A DNA stretch of 64,000 nucleotides from Pseudoalteromonas sp. MMG007 (GTDB lineage Bacteria; Pseudomonadota; Gammaproteobacteria; Enterobacterales; Alteromonadaceae), in contig NZ_JAGJEI010000003.1 in NCBI RefSeq assembly GCF_018100985.1, forward strand, positions 62,001 to 126,000, in the 5' to 3' direction. The notes under the pieces are model-generated. The model worked only from the letters and a program-made list of their open reading frames with translations. It did no database searches and was not told where the DNA came from. The position numbers and the translations under genes were made by a program. This document shows positions 38,089 through 48,126 of the stretch, piece by piece; the stretch's first letter is position 1, and each line of letters starts with the position of its first letter.

Positions 38089-38475
38089 ATGGAACTATTA
38101 GGTATTCATCACGCTGCTATTATTTGTAGTGACTATGCACGTTCTAAACACTTTTATAGCAACATACTTAAACTTGAAGTTGTTAACGAGCACTTTAGAG
38201 CGGGGCGTAACTCTTATAAATTAGACTTAGCCATGCCTGATGGTAGTCAAATAGAGTTGTTTTCGTTTGATGAAGCGCCCGCAAGGCCAAGCTATCCCGA
38301 AGCACAAGGCTTAAGGCATCTAGCATTTAAAGTTAAAAATTTAGCCCAAGCAAAACAGTATTTAGAGATGCAAAATATAGCAGTGGAAGAGATAAGAGTA
38401 GATGAAATAACCGGCAAAAAATTCACCTTTTTTGCCGATCCAGATAACCTGCCGCTTGAGCTATACGAGGTGTAA
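38089..38475 (+). CDS. VOC-family metalloprotein (glyoxalase-like, GloA2/YaeR type)
   Basis: A 128-aa vicinal-oxygen-chelate protein with two beta-alpha-beta modules: 'GIHHAAIICSDYARSKHFYSNILKL' and 'GLRHLAFKVKNLAQAKQYL', ending 'FFADPDNLPLELYEV'. Metal ligands are probably H7 or H8, E (in 'QIELFSF'), H and E of the second module. Closest in layout to the YaeR/GloA2 group, whose substrate is unknown. Single gene, 42 bases after the preceding terminator. Confidence 0.88.
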   Translation: MELLGIHHAAIICSDYARSKHFYSNILKLEVVNEHFRAGRNSYKLDLAMPDGSQIELFSFDEAPARPSYPEAQGLRHLAFKVKNLAQAKQYLEMQNIAVEEIRVDEITGKKFTFFADPDNLPLELYEV

Positions 38476-38492
38476 CCCTCGTACACCAGGCT

Positions 38493-39854
38493 TTATTTAA
38501 AGCGGCTTTGTAAGTAATTGAATACCGCACGAATCCCTAGCGCTTCTCCACCCGTTGGGCGACCAGGTAATGTACGTAAATTCCACGCCATTACATCAAA
38601 ATGTACCCATGGAGTGGTTGGCTCTACAAATTCTTTTAAATAAAGCGCCGCAGTAATTGCACCACCAAAGGGTGTGCTAGCACAGTTTGCCATATCGGCT
38701 ACATCGCTCTTTAAAAAGCTTTTGTACTGATCAAACAAAGGCAGTTGCCACACCGGATCGCTTACATCCATTCCTGCATCAACAATACCATTTGCTACAT
38801 CGCGCTCTGTTGAGAAAAAGCCAGGCAACTCAGTACCTAAAGCAACACGGCAGGCACCTGTAAGGGTCGCAAAATCTATAATTAGCTCAGGGTTATCGTT
38901 TTGTGCTTCGCTAAGCGCATCACACAATACTAAACGCCCTTCTGCATCGGTATTATCTATTTCAACCATAATACCTTTACGCGTTTTAATTACATCACCT
39001 GGGCGAAATGCATTTCGCGATACCGCATTTTCAACCGCAGGTACTAAAACACGCAATCTAATTGGTAAGTTAGCGGCCATAATTAATTGTGCTAGCGCAA
39101 TAACATGCGCTGCTCCGCCCATGTCTTTTTTCATGTTTCGCATGCCCGAACTTGGTTTTAAATCAAGCCCGCCAGAATCAAAACATACTCCTTTACCTAC
39201 TAAGGTAATAAGCGGTGCATCTTTTGTGCCCCATTTTAAATCAAGTAAACGCGGTTTGTTTTCGCTCGCGCGACCTACCATATGTATTGTTGGGTAATTT
39301 TGCTCGAGTAGCTCATCGCCAATCCACTGGGTAAACTCGCCATTGTAGTTATTGGCTAAATCTTCCATCACTTGCGATAAATGCTGCGGCATCATATCTA
39401 CTGCCGGTGTGTTTACTAAATCACGTGCTAAATAAATAGCATCGGCTTGCTGCTTAATACGTTGATATAGACCATCATCGGCAATGGCTAATTGTGCTTT
39501 AGCCGTTGGCTTTTCTTTATATTCGCTAAATTCATAGCCGCCTAACACAAAACCAAGCGCTACTTGCTCTATAAAGGCATCATCACCTTGAATTTGATAC
39601 GTGCCCAGCGGTAATTTATTTGCAAGCTCGCCTGCAGCCCAAAAGTCTTCTTTGCTATGTAATAAACAATATACGTGGCTTAACTCACCCGTTTGCGCAT
39701 CAGGCACAAGCGCCAAGCCTTGTTTTTCAAAACCACTATTGGTTAACCATGTTTGAATAAAAGCAGGTTGTTGAGATTGCCAGTCAGTTAACTCGTTTTT
39801 AAGAACAAAAGATAAAGGAATACCAGAAGAAGTATGACGAAGTAATGCACTCAT
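38493..39854 (-). CDS. M17-family leucyl aminopeptidase
   Basis: A 453-aa cytosolic metallopeptidase. The C-terminal catalytic domain has the two-metal motifs 'GKGVCFDSGGLDLKPSSGM' (Lys and Asp ligands), 'KKDMGGAAHV' and 'NTDAEGRLVLCDAL', the M17 signature. Start uncertain: ATG 39854 has GAG about eight bases upstream and gives the usual N-terminus 'MSALLRHTSSG'; ATG 39866 and further upstream codons lack a ribosome site. It cleaves N-terminal residues, preferably Leu, from peptides. Confidence 0.92.
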   Translation of the reverse strand: MSALLRHTSSGIPLSFVLKNELTDWQSQQPAFIQTWLTNSGFEKQGLALVPDAQTGELSHVYCLLHSKEDFWAAGELANKLPLGTYQIQGDDAFIEQVALGFVLGGYEFSEYKEKPTAKAQLAIADDGLYQRIKQQADAIYLARDLVNTPAVDMMPQHLSQVMEDLANNYNGEFTQWIGDELLEQNYPTIHMVGRASENKPRLLDLKWGTKDAPLITLVGKGVCFDSGGLDLKPSSGMRNMKKDMGGAAHVIALAQLIMAANLPIRLRVLVPAVENAVSRNAFRPGDVIKTRKGIMVEIDNTDAEGRLVLCDALSEAQNDNPELIIDFATLTGACRVALGTELPGFFSTERDVANGIVDAGMDVSDPVWQLPLFDQYKSFLKSDVADMANCASTPFGGAITAALYLKEFVEPTTPWVHFDVMAWNLRTLPGRPTGGEALGIRAVFNYLQSRFK

Positions 39855-39933
39855 TAAAAAGCTCATATAATAAAAAATGGTAATTAAGCATATCAATAAG
39901 GCTAGCTAAAAGGTATAGCTAATTTAGGAGGAT

Positions 39934-40356
39934 TTATTCTTTATTTGGCGCTTTAGTGTGTTGTTTTAAACCTTCTTTAACTATTTCGGCGTCTAACTCT
40001 TTAACGGGTTTGTTCATGTTAAATGAGCTTGGTAGCACATCTACGCCAACTAAAGTGCCAAGCTTTACAACTAAAGGTATAGTAATGGGAGCAAAAGGTA
40101 GCAATGCAAACACACCCAACCCAAGTCCTTTTAATATATCTACAAATTGCTCATTGGCGCGTTTTAGATCTTCTTTTGTTGTTTGACCTTGCGTGTATTG
40201 CCTGTAAATCGTGAGCATTTCTTTGGTTTCTTGCTTTTCTTGGGCAAGTGCAATTTTAAGCGCCACCATAGCACGACGAAAACGCAGCTGTTGGCGCTTT
40301 TTACTTATTTTAACTACCCGCCAAGGTGCACGGTGAATAACTTTATATAATCGCAT
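39934..40356 (-). CDS. Bacterial LETM1-like domain protein
   Basis: A protein of about 140 aa. The C-terminal half resembles the LETM1 ribosome-binding-like domain: 'LKRANEQFVDILKGLGLG', then the hydrophobic 'FALLPFAPITIPLVVKLG' and 'VDVLPSSFN', equivalent to the LPF..P...LP[SN].F pattern of mitochondrial LETM1. The N-terminal half is a basic coiled helix ('KKRQQLRFRRAM'). One membrane-associating segment is likely. ATG 40356 is chosen; a GTG at 40371 is possible and both have weak ribosome sites. Role unknown; in mitochondria LETM1 acts in K+/H+ or Ca2+ exchange. Confidence 0.75.
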   Translation of the reverse strand: MRLYKVIHRAPWRVVKISKKRQQLRFRRAMVALKIALAQEKQETKEMLTIYRQYTQGQTTKEDLKRANEQFVDILKGLGLGVFALLPFAPITIPLVVKLGTLVGVDVLPSSFNMNKPVKELDAEIVKEGLKQHTKAPNKE

Positions 40357-40461
40357 AGCGTGTATTTTCACACAGGGGTTGCTTTAGACAAAGAATAATT
40401 TACTTTATAATCGGCTTAGCCTACTCTTTTGCACCACAACGGTGCTTGCGGACTATTTTTA

Positions 40462-40629
40462 ATGCAAAATAATGAATGTTTTTTACTCTCCAAACCAGAA
40501 AAACCCAAACCAGATGAATGCTGTGGCGGCGGAAGCTGCAGCCCTTGCGTGTGGGACGAATACAAGCAAGCATTAAATGTTTGGCAAGCCCAGCGTACGA
40601 ATAAAAACTTAAAAAAGCATACAAACTGA
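40462..40629 (+). CDS. Small oxidoreductase-like (PF09791-type) protein
   Basis: A 55-aa protein with the compact motif 'KPKPDECCGGGSCSPCVWDEY', matching the Cys-rich oxidoreductase-like domain known from eukaryotic mitochondrial proteins and small proteobacterial ones. The four clustered Cys may bind metal or a redox cofactor. ATG 40462 gives the family-like N-terminus. It is divergent from the LETM1-like gene. Function unknown. Confidence 0.75.
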   Translation: MQNNECFLLSKPEKPKPDECCGGGSCSPCVWDEYKQALNVWQAQRTNKNLKKHTN

Positions 40630-40955
40630 TAACATTAAAGCATACACCTCACGCATTAAACTTCCCCTTAAGCATTAAAACTGCACTTCATTAGCTCATA
40701 TCGGTTGCAAATTGCACCAATGTTGCAATTTTATTTTGTTTTGTACTTTTTTGTTATTAAAGAGTTAATTAGTAATTGCCCTCTTAGTTTTTTATGTATA
40801 GGCTGTACATAAGACATCACATGAGGCGGAGTTTTAGTCCTGGAAAGTCAAGCAGATTGGCCTTTTAAACCCCATGTCGACGTGTCCGAATTAAAAATAA
40901 GTAATGTTAAATAACGCATTATGTACAAAATATATTCTAACTGGGGAAAATTAGA
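40630..40955. other. 326-bp leader region of the TonB receptor gene
   Basis: No gene is seen. The region is AT-rich apart from a GC-richer part near 40815-40885 ('GAGGCGGAG' to 'GTCGACGTG') that could be a structured leader. An imperfect palindrome TATGTA-TAGGCTG-TACATA occurs at about 40794-40812. A GGGG ribosome site precedes the start codon by about ten bases. Confidence 0.4.
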
Positions 40956-43604
40956 ATGAAACTTAAAAGCAATGCGCTAAATCAAGCAATTAAATTTGCC
41001 TTAGCAACCACAACTACTGCTGGTTTATTTATTTCAGGTTCTGTTGTTGCAGCAGAAGAAAGTGAAACCAAAGTTAACAAAAATGTAGAAAAAATTGCCG
41101 TAGTAGGTACACGTTCTGCTCCTCGTTCAATTGGTGATTCACCTGTTCCTATTGATATTATTGGCGGTGAAGAACTTGAGAAATCAGGTAACACCGACAT
41201 GCTTGAGCTTCTAAAAGGCTCAGTTCCTTCTTTTAATGTGCACCAAAACCCAATTAGTGATGCAGCCTCTCTTGTTCGCCCTGCTAACTTACGTGGCTTG
41301 CCATCTGATAGCACACTAATTCTTTTAAACGGTAAACGCCGTCACCGTGCGTCTGTCATTGCCTTTTTAGGCGGTGGTATAAACGATGGTGCTCAGGGCG
41401 CTGACATTTCAGTTATCCCAAGTATTGCACTTAAACAAGTAGAAGTACTTCGTGATGGCGCAGCTGCACAATATGGTTCCGATGCTATTGCAGGTGTAAT
41501 GAACTTTCAACTTAAAGACGCTTCTGAAGGCGGTAAGTTTGAAGTGCGCCACGGTCAATACTACGAAGGCGATGGCGATACAACACAAATCTCAGGTAAC
41601 GTGGGTTTACCATTTACTGACAATGGTTTTGCCAACTTAAGTTTTCAATATAAAACAGCTGACGCAACGAGTCGCTCAGAGCAGCGCCCTGATGCAGCCG
41701 CACTTTCTGCTGCAGGTGTGCCAGACGTTTCTTCACTTGCTCAAGTATGGGGCGCACCTGAAGTAGATGATGACATTACCATTTTTGGTAACTTTGGTTT
41801 AGAGCTAACTAACGACTCAGAGTTTTACATGTTTGGTAACTACTCAGAGCGTGATGTACGTGGCGGCTTTTACTACCGAAATCCAACAACTCGCCCTGGC
41901 GTATATGGTGGAAACATACGTGAAGTTAACGGCGTTAATATGCGCCGCCCTACTGATGAAGCAGGACAAGCTGCTTGGGATGCTGCAACTCCAACTGTAT
42001 TAGTGGGTTCTTTAGATGGTTATGACGCCCAATTAAATTGCCCATTAGTAGAAATTCAAGCTAATGGTGCACCAGATCAATCTGCGATAGATTCACTAAG
42101 CTCTGCTAATTGTTTTGCATTCAATGAAACACTGCCTGGTGGTTTTACACCTAACTTTGGTGGAAACATTACTGATACCTCTTTAACTATCGGTACTAAA
42201 GGTATGTTTACTGGTGGCTTCTTAAAAGACGCTTACTATGACTTAAGCGGTACAGTTGGTTTAAATGAATCACGTTACTTTATTTATGACACAGTTAATG
42301 CATCTTTAGGCGCGGATAGCCCACGTGACTTCAGCCCAGGTAAGTATGAACAACTAGAGAAGAATTTTAACTTTGACCTTTCAAAAGGCTTTGACTTTGA
42401 TTTAGCGTACGATGTAAATATTGCCGGTGGTTTAGAGTGGCATGAAGAAACATTTACCGTTATCTCCGGTGATGAAGCTTCTTTTACTGCTGGTCCGTTA
42501 ACTGAGCAAGGTTTTGGTATTGGCTCAAACGGTTTCCCTGGCTTTAAACCATCTGATGCGGGTGAATACACTCGACGTAACTACGCAGCATATGTAGATA
42601 TTGAAGCACCTTTCACTGAAGAATTTTTAATGGGCCTTGCGGTACGTTTTGAGGATTACGACAGCTTTGGTACAACGACAAACTACAAAGTAATGGCACA
42701 GTACCACCTAACTGAAGATCTAAATGTACGTGGTTCAGTAAGCACCGGTTTCCGTGCTCCAACAGTTGGCCAAGCTAATGTTAGTAATGTACAAACAAGT
42801 TTAGACAACGGTGTGTTACAAGATTCGGCGCTTCTTCCTCCAACAAACCCAATTGCAGTACAATTAGGTGGGACAGAACTTGAACCTGAAGAATCACAAA
42901 GTTATACATTTGGTGCAGTTTATACCATTGGCGATTTATTCTTAACACTTGATTATTACAACATTCAAGTAGAAGACCGTATTAGTCAATCAGATAAAAT
43001 TAATTTAAGCCAAGCAGATAAAGATACACTTGAAGCCGCTGGCGTTCCTAACGCACAAAGCTACGCACAAGTTAGCTTCTTTACTAATGATTTTGATACA
43101 ACAACGCAAGGTGTCGACTTAGTAGCCAACTACACAGCTGATTTACTAGATGGCAGCTCTACATTTAGCCTTGCTTACAACTGGAATGATACTGAGGTAA
43201 CGCAATTTAGTGACATTACAGGTGCATTCAAAGTACAGCGCTTAGAAGAAGATTTACCAAATCACCGTGCAACGCTTACTTGGGCACAGCAATGGGAATC
43301 AGTTTCGTTGTTTACTCGTGCTAACTACTATGGTGAATACCAAGGTGTGCACGTAGATTACGATGCAACGGCAAAAACAGCTGATGCGGCAGTAACCATT
43401 GATGCTGAAATTACCTACTTCTTAAATGAGTCGGTTAGCTTCTCGCTAGGTGCACAAAACATCTTTGACCAAGATGCTGAAAAGCTTGATTTTGAAGACA
43501 GCACAGGTATTCCTAACAACAACTGGGGTGGTCAGTACTACGAGACATCTCCATACGGAATCAACGGTGGATTTTACTACGCAAAAGCAACCTATACTTT
43601 TTAA
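40956..43604 (+). CDS. TonB-dependent receptor (plug plus barrel)
   Basis: A complete 882-aa outer-membrane receptor: signal peptide 1-32 (VVAA-EE), plug domain about 48-170 ('RSAPRSIGDSPVPIDIIGGEEL', 'LILLNGKRRHR', 'VEVLRDGAAAQYGSDAIAGV') and a 22-strand barrel ending 'YYAKATYTF'. The plug type with 'GKRRHRASVIAFLGGG' recurs in a TonB receptor group of marine gammaproteobacteria. It needs TonB-ExbBD energy. Substrate unknown. A TPR-sulfotransferase gene follows on the same strand after a terminator. Confidence 0.95.
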   Translation: MKLKSNALNQAIKFALATTTTAGLFISGSVVAAEESETKVNKNVEKIAVVGTRSAPRSIGDSPVPIDIIGGEELEKSGNTDMLELLKGSVPSFNVHQNPISDAASLVRPANLRGLPSDSTLILLNGKRRHRASVIAFLGGGINDGAQGADISVIPSIALKQVEVLRDGAAAQYGSDAIAGVMNFQLKDASEGGKFEVRHGQYYEGDGDTTQISGNVGLPFTDNGFANLSFQYKTADATSRSEQRPDAAALSAAGVPDVSSLAQVWGAPEVDDDITIFGNFGLELTNDSEFYMFGNYSERDVRGGFYYRNPTTRPGVYGGNIREVNGVNMRRPTDEAGQAAWDAATPTVLVGSLDGYDAQLNCPLVEIQANGAPDQSAIDSLSSANCFAFNETLPGGFTPNFGGNITDTSLTIGTKGMFTGGFLKDAYYDLSGTVGLNESRYFIYDTVNASLGADSPRDFSPGKYEQLEKNFNFDLSKGFDFDLAYDVNIAGGLEWHEETFTVISGDEASFTAGPLTEQGFGIGSNGFPGFKPSDAGEYTRRNYAAYVDIEAPFTEEFLMGLAVRFEDYDSFGTTTNYKVMAQYHLTEDLNVRGSVSTGFRAPTVGQANVSNVQTSLDNGVLQDSALLPPTNPIAVQLGGTELEPEESQSYTFGAVYTIGDLFLTLDYYNIQVEDRISQSDKINLSQADKDTLEAAGVPNAQSYAQVSFFTNDFDTTTQGVDLVANYTADLLDGSSTFSLAYNWNDTEVTQFSDITGAFKVQRLEEDLPNHRATLTWAQQWESVSLFTRANYYGEYQGVHVDYDATAKTADAAVTIDAEITYFLNESVSFSLGAQNIFDQDAEKLDFEDSTGIPNNNWGGQYYETSPYGINGGFYYAKATYTF

Positions 43605-43623
43605 TAGTATTTCATGATAAACC

Positions 43624-43655
43624 AAGGCGAAATGTTAAGACATTTCGCCTTTTTT
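43624..43655 (+). terminator. Terminator between the receptor and the TPR-sulfotransferase
   Basis: AAGGCGAAATGT / ACATTTCGCCTT stem with a TAAG loop and a T-run; it ends the receptor transcript, possibly with readthrough into the next gene. Confidence 0.92.
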
Positions 43656-43691
43656 ATTTTATATTAAATAAAAAAATAATAATGTTTTACT

Positions 43692-45131
43692 ATGCTAATT
43701 GATAAAGCTAACCAGTTACTTGAACAACATAAACTCAAAGAAGCCGAGTTTCATTTTAAAGCAATTTTAAATAGTAACCCGCAAAGCGGCGAAGCATTAT
43801 TCGGGTTAGGCAAAATAGCACTCAGGTTAGAGCGCTTTGACGCAGCAGTTTATTTATTACAAAAAGCATGTGAGCTAATGCCTCATATGTTAGATCCGCT
43901 ACATGCACTTGCTGATGCATTTAATGGCGTTAACTCTCCCGATGATGCGCTAAAAGTGCTTGAGTACGCCAAAAGCATAGCAATTCATAACCCTGATCCA
44001 CATTACTACTTAGCCCAGCATTATTTAAATTACGGTGAGCTCGACAAAGCGCACACTACGTTTGCTCATGCACTCAGCATGGGACTATACCCAGTTACCG
44101 CTTACATTTTATTTGAGTTGGTGCAGCTTGGGCGATTTAATAAAGAACACAACTACGTCAGTAACTTGCATCATTTCTTAACACAAACCAATAACCTGCG
44201 TTTAAAAATGGTGTGTTACTACGCTTTAGGTAAGAGTTACGATAAATTAGACGATACAGAGCAAGCGTTTAACTACTATATACTTGCCAATCAGTTACAA
44301 AAAAAACTCACTAACTTTAGCACCGCCGAGCTGAATCCTTTTTATAAAAGTATTATAGATCAAAATACGCCAGCACTTATTAAAAGTGCAGATCGTACTT
44401 TTAAAAACTCTATAACCCCTGTGTTTATAATAGGCATGCCGCGCAGTGGTTCTACATTACTTGAACAAATGCTGGCAAATCATTCGCAGTTTACAACGCT
44501 TGGTGAAAACTCAAACATAAGTAACCAGGCGGTGGCTTTTATAGAACAACAAACACAAATGCCCTACCCGCAGTGCTTAAGCTTGCTAACGAATGATTTA
44601 ATAACTAAAGCGCGTAACATTTATATTGAAACGTTAAAAACAGCACAGCCAATTCGTCCTTACATAATTAATAAATTACCGAGTAATTATCAAACTATTG
44701 GACTTATTCACTTGATGTTTCCAAACGCTAAATTTATAAATTTAAGTAGGGATTTTAATGCAACGGCTTTTTCGGTATTTAGTAATTACTTTGCTCAAAA
44801 TGAGCCTTACTTTTGTGATTTAACGGAGTTTAAACACTACCACTCCCTTTATACCGAACTTATGGCGCATTGGCAGAGCATACCAGACATCGCCATTTAC
44901 AATATGAGTTATGAGCAATTAGTAAACCAGCCTAAAGAGCAACTAACCGCGTTGTTTTCGTTTTTAAATTGCACGTTTGAGCCACAGTCTTTGCAGTTTT
45001 ATACACGAAGGTCGGCCGTAACAACACTAAGCAAACACGCTATTAGGCAACCTGTAAACACATCTGCAGTTGCGAATTGGCAGCGCTATAAAACACCGCT
45101 TCTAAAGCTACTTGAAGAAGGCACTAATTAA
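43692..45131 (+). CDS. TPR-repeat sulfotransferase
   Basis: A 479-aa two-part protein. Residues about 1-210 hold TPR repeats ('KEAEFHFKAILNSNPQSGEALFGLGKIALRL' pattern and others). Residues about 240-470 are a sulfotransferase with the PAPS 5'-phosphate loop 'FIIGMPRSGSTLLEQ' and the 3'-phosphate-type 'FINLSRDFNATAFSVF'. No signal peptide, so it acts in the cytoplasm. Known chemistry is sulfate transfer from PAPS to an OH or NH group; the acceptor is unknown. Directly downstream of a TonB receptor, and convergent with the hydrolase, overlapping its end by four bases. Confidence 0.9.
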   Translation: MLIDKANQLLEQHKLKEAEFHFKAILNSNPQSGEALFGLGKIALRLERFDAAVYLLQKACELMPHMLDPLHALADAFNGVNSPDDALKVLEYAKSIAIHNPDPHYYLAQHYLNYGELDKAHTTFAHALSMGLYPVTAYILFELVQLGRFNKEHNYVSNLHHFLTQTNNLRLKMVCYYALGKSYDKLDDTEQAFNYYILANQLQKKLTNFSTAELNPFYKSIIDQNTPALIKSADRTFKNSITPVFIIGMPRSGSTLLEQMLANHSQFTTLGENSNISNQAVAFIEQQTQMPYPQCLSLLTNDLITKARNIYIETLKTAQPIRPYIINKLPSNYQTIGLIHLMFPNAKFINLSRDFNATAFSVFSNYFAQNEPYFCDLTEFKHYHSLYTELMAHWQSIPDIAIYNMSYEQLVNQPKEQLTALFSFLNCTFEPQSLQFYTRRSAVTTLSKHAIRQPVNTSAVANWQRYKTPLLKLLEEGTN

Positions 45132-46030
45132 CTGTACTCATTAAACCACGTGACTACATCACTAAATTGATCTTCCCGGGCACTTGGGTGCGTGAGCATA
45201 GTAATATGATCATAATCAACACGATGGCCATGGCGTTTACCATACATTTTTAAGGTTTGTTTTCCTGGCCCTGACTCTGCTATAAACTTTTTAATATCAA
45301 TAGGCTGTGCGAGAGCTTTGTCATTTACTGCTGCAACATGAAGTGTGGGCGGTACATGCAGGCTAGCTAACGCATTTGCGTAATCAAAACCATCGTCGCT
45401 ATCAACCCACGGCGTTTTTTTGGCCCACTGCATACTTTGATAATGAGACTTCTGCGACTCATTATCGCTGCCCCACTTGTAGCCTTTAGCATTTAAAAAA
45501 CCGCATTTTTTTGCAAGCAACGGCGCCATAAAGTACCAAATAAGATTCGCTTGCAGTAATTTCTTAGGATGATTATTAAATAGTGAGCGCTTTGAGCCAA
45601 AATAAGCACAGGCTTTAACGTCTTTTAAATAGCAAGGAAAGCGCGCAAATACGCTGTTCATCAATACCCCGCCCCAAGAGTGAGCAACCCAGTAATCAGG
45701 CTTTTTACCTTCGAGTTGTTCGATATGATTAATAAAAGCAGGAATATCTTCGACTATGGCCTCTGTTTGGCCGTACTTTGAATGACGAGTTATTAGCGGT
45801 TTACTCTCTCCTCGTCCACGCAAATCCGCGACATAGCAACAATAGCCTTGCTCTGCCAAAAAAGGGGCCAACCCTTTATTACTGTGGGTGTAAAAAATTT
45901 TGCCGTTTTCTACTGCGCCATGCATTAAAAACACTACCGGACCTGCGTGCTCATCATTCGCGATGCGGCGTAAATGCAATGTTTGCTGATCGGCTAATTG
46001 AACAAAATGTGATTGCTGAGTGATTGCCAT
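45128..46030 (-). CDS. Alpha/beta hydrolase
   Basis: A 300-aa serine hydrolase with oxyanion-region 'FLMHGAVENG', nucleophile elbow 'VAHSWGGVL' (Ser), and a late catalytic His in 'GKRHGHRVDYDH'. The sequence 'YCCYVADLRGRGESKP' is typical of the fold. A lid-like helical part lies in the middle. It probably hydrolyses esters or peptides; substrate unknown. No signal peptide. Confidence 0.9.
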   Translation of the reverse strand: MAITQQSHFVQLADQQTLHLRRIANDEHAGPVVFLMHGAVENGKIFYTHSNKGLAPFLAEQGYCCYVADLRGRGESKPLITRHSKYGQTEAIVEDIPAFINHIEQLEGKKPDYWVAHSWGGVLMNSVFARFPCYLKDVKACAYFGSKRSLFNNHPKKLLQANLIWYFMAPLLAKKCGFLNAKGYKWGSDNESQKSHYQSMQWAKKTPWVDSDDGFDYANALASLHVPPTLHVAAVNDKALAQPIDIKKFIAESGPGKQTLKMYGKRHGHRVDYDHITMLTHPSAREDQFSDVVTWFNEYS

Positions 46031-46158
46031 GTCATATCCTTTATTATTTTTATAAACTCATCCTACCAGTACGATGGGGAATTCCAAAGTAAATGATTGC
46101 ACTTTTTAGTTAAGCATTTGATACAATTACATCATTATCAAATTGCTAAATTTAAGCT

Positions 46159-47091
46159 ATGAAATCAAAACCTACCAGCAACAAGTTACACCCACGCAAT
46201 CAGCACTTAGATGGCTACGATTTAGATATGTTATGCGAAAAACATAATGCGTTAGCACCTTTTATAGTAATAACACCTGCAGGCAGTAAAAGCATAGATT
46301 TTAGCAATAACAAAGCCGTTAAAACGCTTAATCAAGCTCTTTTAAAAGCACACTATAATGTTGAGTTTTGGGATATACCCGATCAAAACTTATGCCCTCC
46401 TATCCCTGGGCGAGTAGATTATATTCATTACTTGGCCGATTTATTAAGCACGGATAACCAACAAAGCATACCGACAGGGCGTAAAATTAAAGCGCTTGAT
46501 ATTGGTACAGGTGCTAATTTAGTTTACCCACTTACAGGTAGCCATGAATACAGCTGGCATTTTACAGGTAGTGATATAGATGCAAATTCAATAAAGATTG
46601 CGAAGCAAATTGCACAGTTTAATGGTTTAAAAATCACCTTAAAACAACAAAAAAATACATCATTTATATTTAAAGGCATTATTACGCAAAAAGATTTATT
46701 TCACGTAACCCTGTGTAACCCTCCGTTTCATGCAAGCGCAGATGAGGCTAACAAAGGCACTGAGCGCAAATGGAAAAATTTAGGTAAAACGCCGCAAAGC
46801 GCCCTTAACTTTGGCGGCCAAAATAACGAGTTGTGGTGCGAAGGTGGTGAAGCGCAGTTTATCAGTAATATGATTAATGAAAGCGAGCAATTTGCAGAGC
46901 AAGTTATATGGTTTACATCACTGGTTTCAAAAAAAGAGACACTTACTACGTTAGAAGAACAGCTAAGTAAACTACCTATTGCTGAATATAAAATTGTAGA
47001 TATGGCACAGGGGCAAAAGGTGAGTCGCTTTATTGCGTGGAGTTATTTTGATAAAACCACCCGTGAGCAAATTTTTGAAGAGTTTGTGTGA
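46159..47091 (+). CDS. rlmF: 23S rRNA (adenine(1618)-N(6))-methyltransferase
   Basis: A 310-aa SAM-dependent enzyme that methylates A1618 of 23S rRNA. Key parts: SAM-binding '[14 protein letters not shown]', catalytic 'LCNPPFHAS' (the N-P-P-F motif of N6-adenine methyltransferases), and the RlmF-specific '[11 protein letters not shown]' and '[16 protein letters not shown]'. N-terminal '[12 protein letters not shown]' is diagnostic as well. Monocistronic or co-read with ltaE 30 bases downstream. Confidence 0.97.
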   Translation: MKSKPTSNKLHPRNQHLDGYDLDMLCEKHNALAPFIVITPAGSKSIDFSNNKAVKTLNQALLKAHYNVEFWDIPDQNLCPPIPGRVDYIHYLADLLSTDNQQSIPTGRKIKALDIGTGANLVYPLTGSHEYSWHFTGSDIDANSIKIAKQIAQFNGLKITLKQQKNTSFIFKGIITQKDLFHVTLCNPPFHASADEANKGTERKWKNLGKTPQSALNFGGQNNELWCEGGEAQFISNMINESEQFAEQVIWFTSLVSKKETLTTLEEQLSKLPIAEYKIVDMAQGQKVSRFIAWSYFDKTTREQIFEEFV

Positions 47092-47121
47092 ACCCACAAA
47101 ATCAATAAAGGAATAACAACA

Positions 47122-48126
47122 ATGATAGATTTTCGCTCAGACACCGTTACTAAGCCTTCAAAACCCATGCGTGATGTAATGCACAGCGCACCTGTTGGTG
47201 ATGATGTATACGGCGACGATCCTAGCGTAAACAAATTAGAGGCATATGCGTGCGAGCACTTTAATTTTGACGCTGCACTTTATTGTAGCTCTGGCACGCA
47301 AGCTAATTTATTGGCTTTAATGGCGCATTGCGAACGCGGGGATGAATATATTTGTGGGCAAAATGCACATAACTATAAGTTTGAGGGCGGTGGCGCCGCT
47401 GTGCTTGGCTCTATACAGCCTCAGCCTATCGAAAACGAAAAAGATGGCAGCTTATGCTTTAATAAAATTGCTGCAGCTATAAAACCAGATGATAACCACT
47501 TTGCTAACACTCGCTTGCTTAGCCTCGAAAACACCATTGGCGGAAAAGTACTCTCACTTAACTACTTATCTCAGGCGCGCAGCTTCGTGAATGATCACAA
47601 TTTAGCGCTGCATTTAGATGGCGCACGCGTGTTTAATGCAGCCGTTGAGCTAAATGTTGATATAACAGCAATTACAAAGCACTTTGACTCTGTTTCAATT
47701 TGTTTATCTAAAGGCTTAGGTGCGCCAATAGGCTCGTTATTATTAGGCTCACAAGAATTAATTAACAAAGCTAGGCGCTGGAGAAAAGTGCTCGGCGGTG
47801 GGATGCGACAAGCAGGAATGCTGGCAGCCGCTGGGCAATATGCACTTGAAAACAACGTAACCCGTTTAAGTGATGATCATGCTAATGCGCGCTATTTAGC
47901 GAGTAAATTAAATGAACTCAATGGTTTTAGCGTTGATATGAGCAATACCACCAACATGGTGTATGCAACTTACTCGGGCAATACTGAGATCTGTAAAATT
48001 GCCAGAGAGCTTAAGCAGCAAGGAATATTAATTAGCCCAAGCAAATCGCTTAGGCTAGTTACTCATCTTGATGTAACAAAAGATGATATAGACACATTTA
48101 TTCGGGCTTTATCGGCCCATATTTAA
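47122..48126 (+). CDS. ltaE: Low-specificity L-threonine aldolase
   Basis: A 334-aa PLP enzyme splitting L-threonine/L-allo-threonine to glycine and acetaldehyde. The N-terminus '[18 protein letters not shown]' is the family signature, the PLP Lys is K197 in '[14 protein letters not shown]', and '[14 protein letters not shown]' holds the cofactor Asp. ATG 47122 has AAAGGA upstream. The 3' end overlaps the convergent tdk gene by 18 bases. Confidence 0.95.
   Translation: MIDFRSDTVTKPSKPMRDVMHSAPVGDDVYGDDPSVNKLEAYACEHFNFDAALYCSSGTQANLLALMAHCERGDEYICGQNAHNYKFEGGGAAVLGSIQPQPIENEKDGSLCFNKIAAAIKPDDNHFANTRLLSLENTIGGKVLSLNYLSQARSFVNDHNLALHLDGARVFNAAVELNVDITAITKHFDSVSICLSKGLGAPIGSLLLGSQELINKARRWRKVLGGGMRQAGMLAAAGQYALENNVTRLSDDHANARYLASKLNELNGFSVDMSNTTNMVYATYSGNTEICKIARELKQQGILISPSKSLRLVTHLDVTKDDIDTFIRALSAHI

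Noticed and set aside
40794-40812. Palindrome TATGTA...TACATA as a regulator site for the TonB receptor
   Set aside because: Symmetry limited to six bases per arm in AT-rich DNA, so chance is likely; mentioned only in the leader entry.
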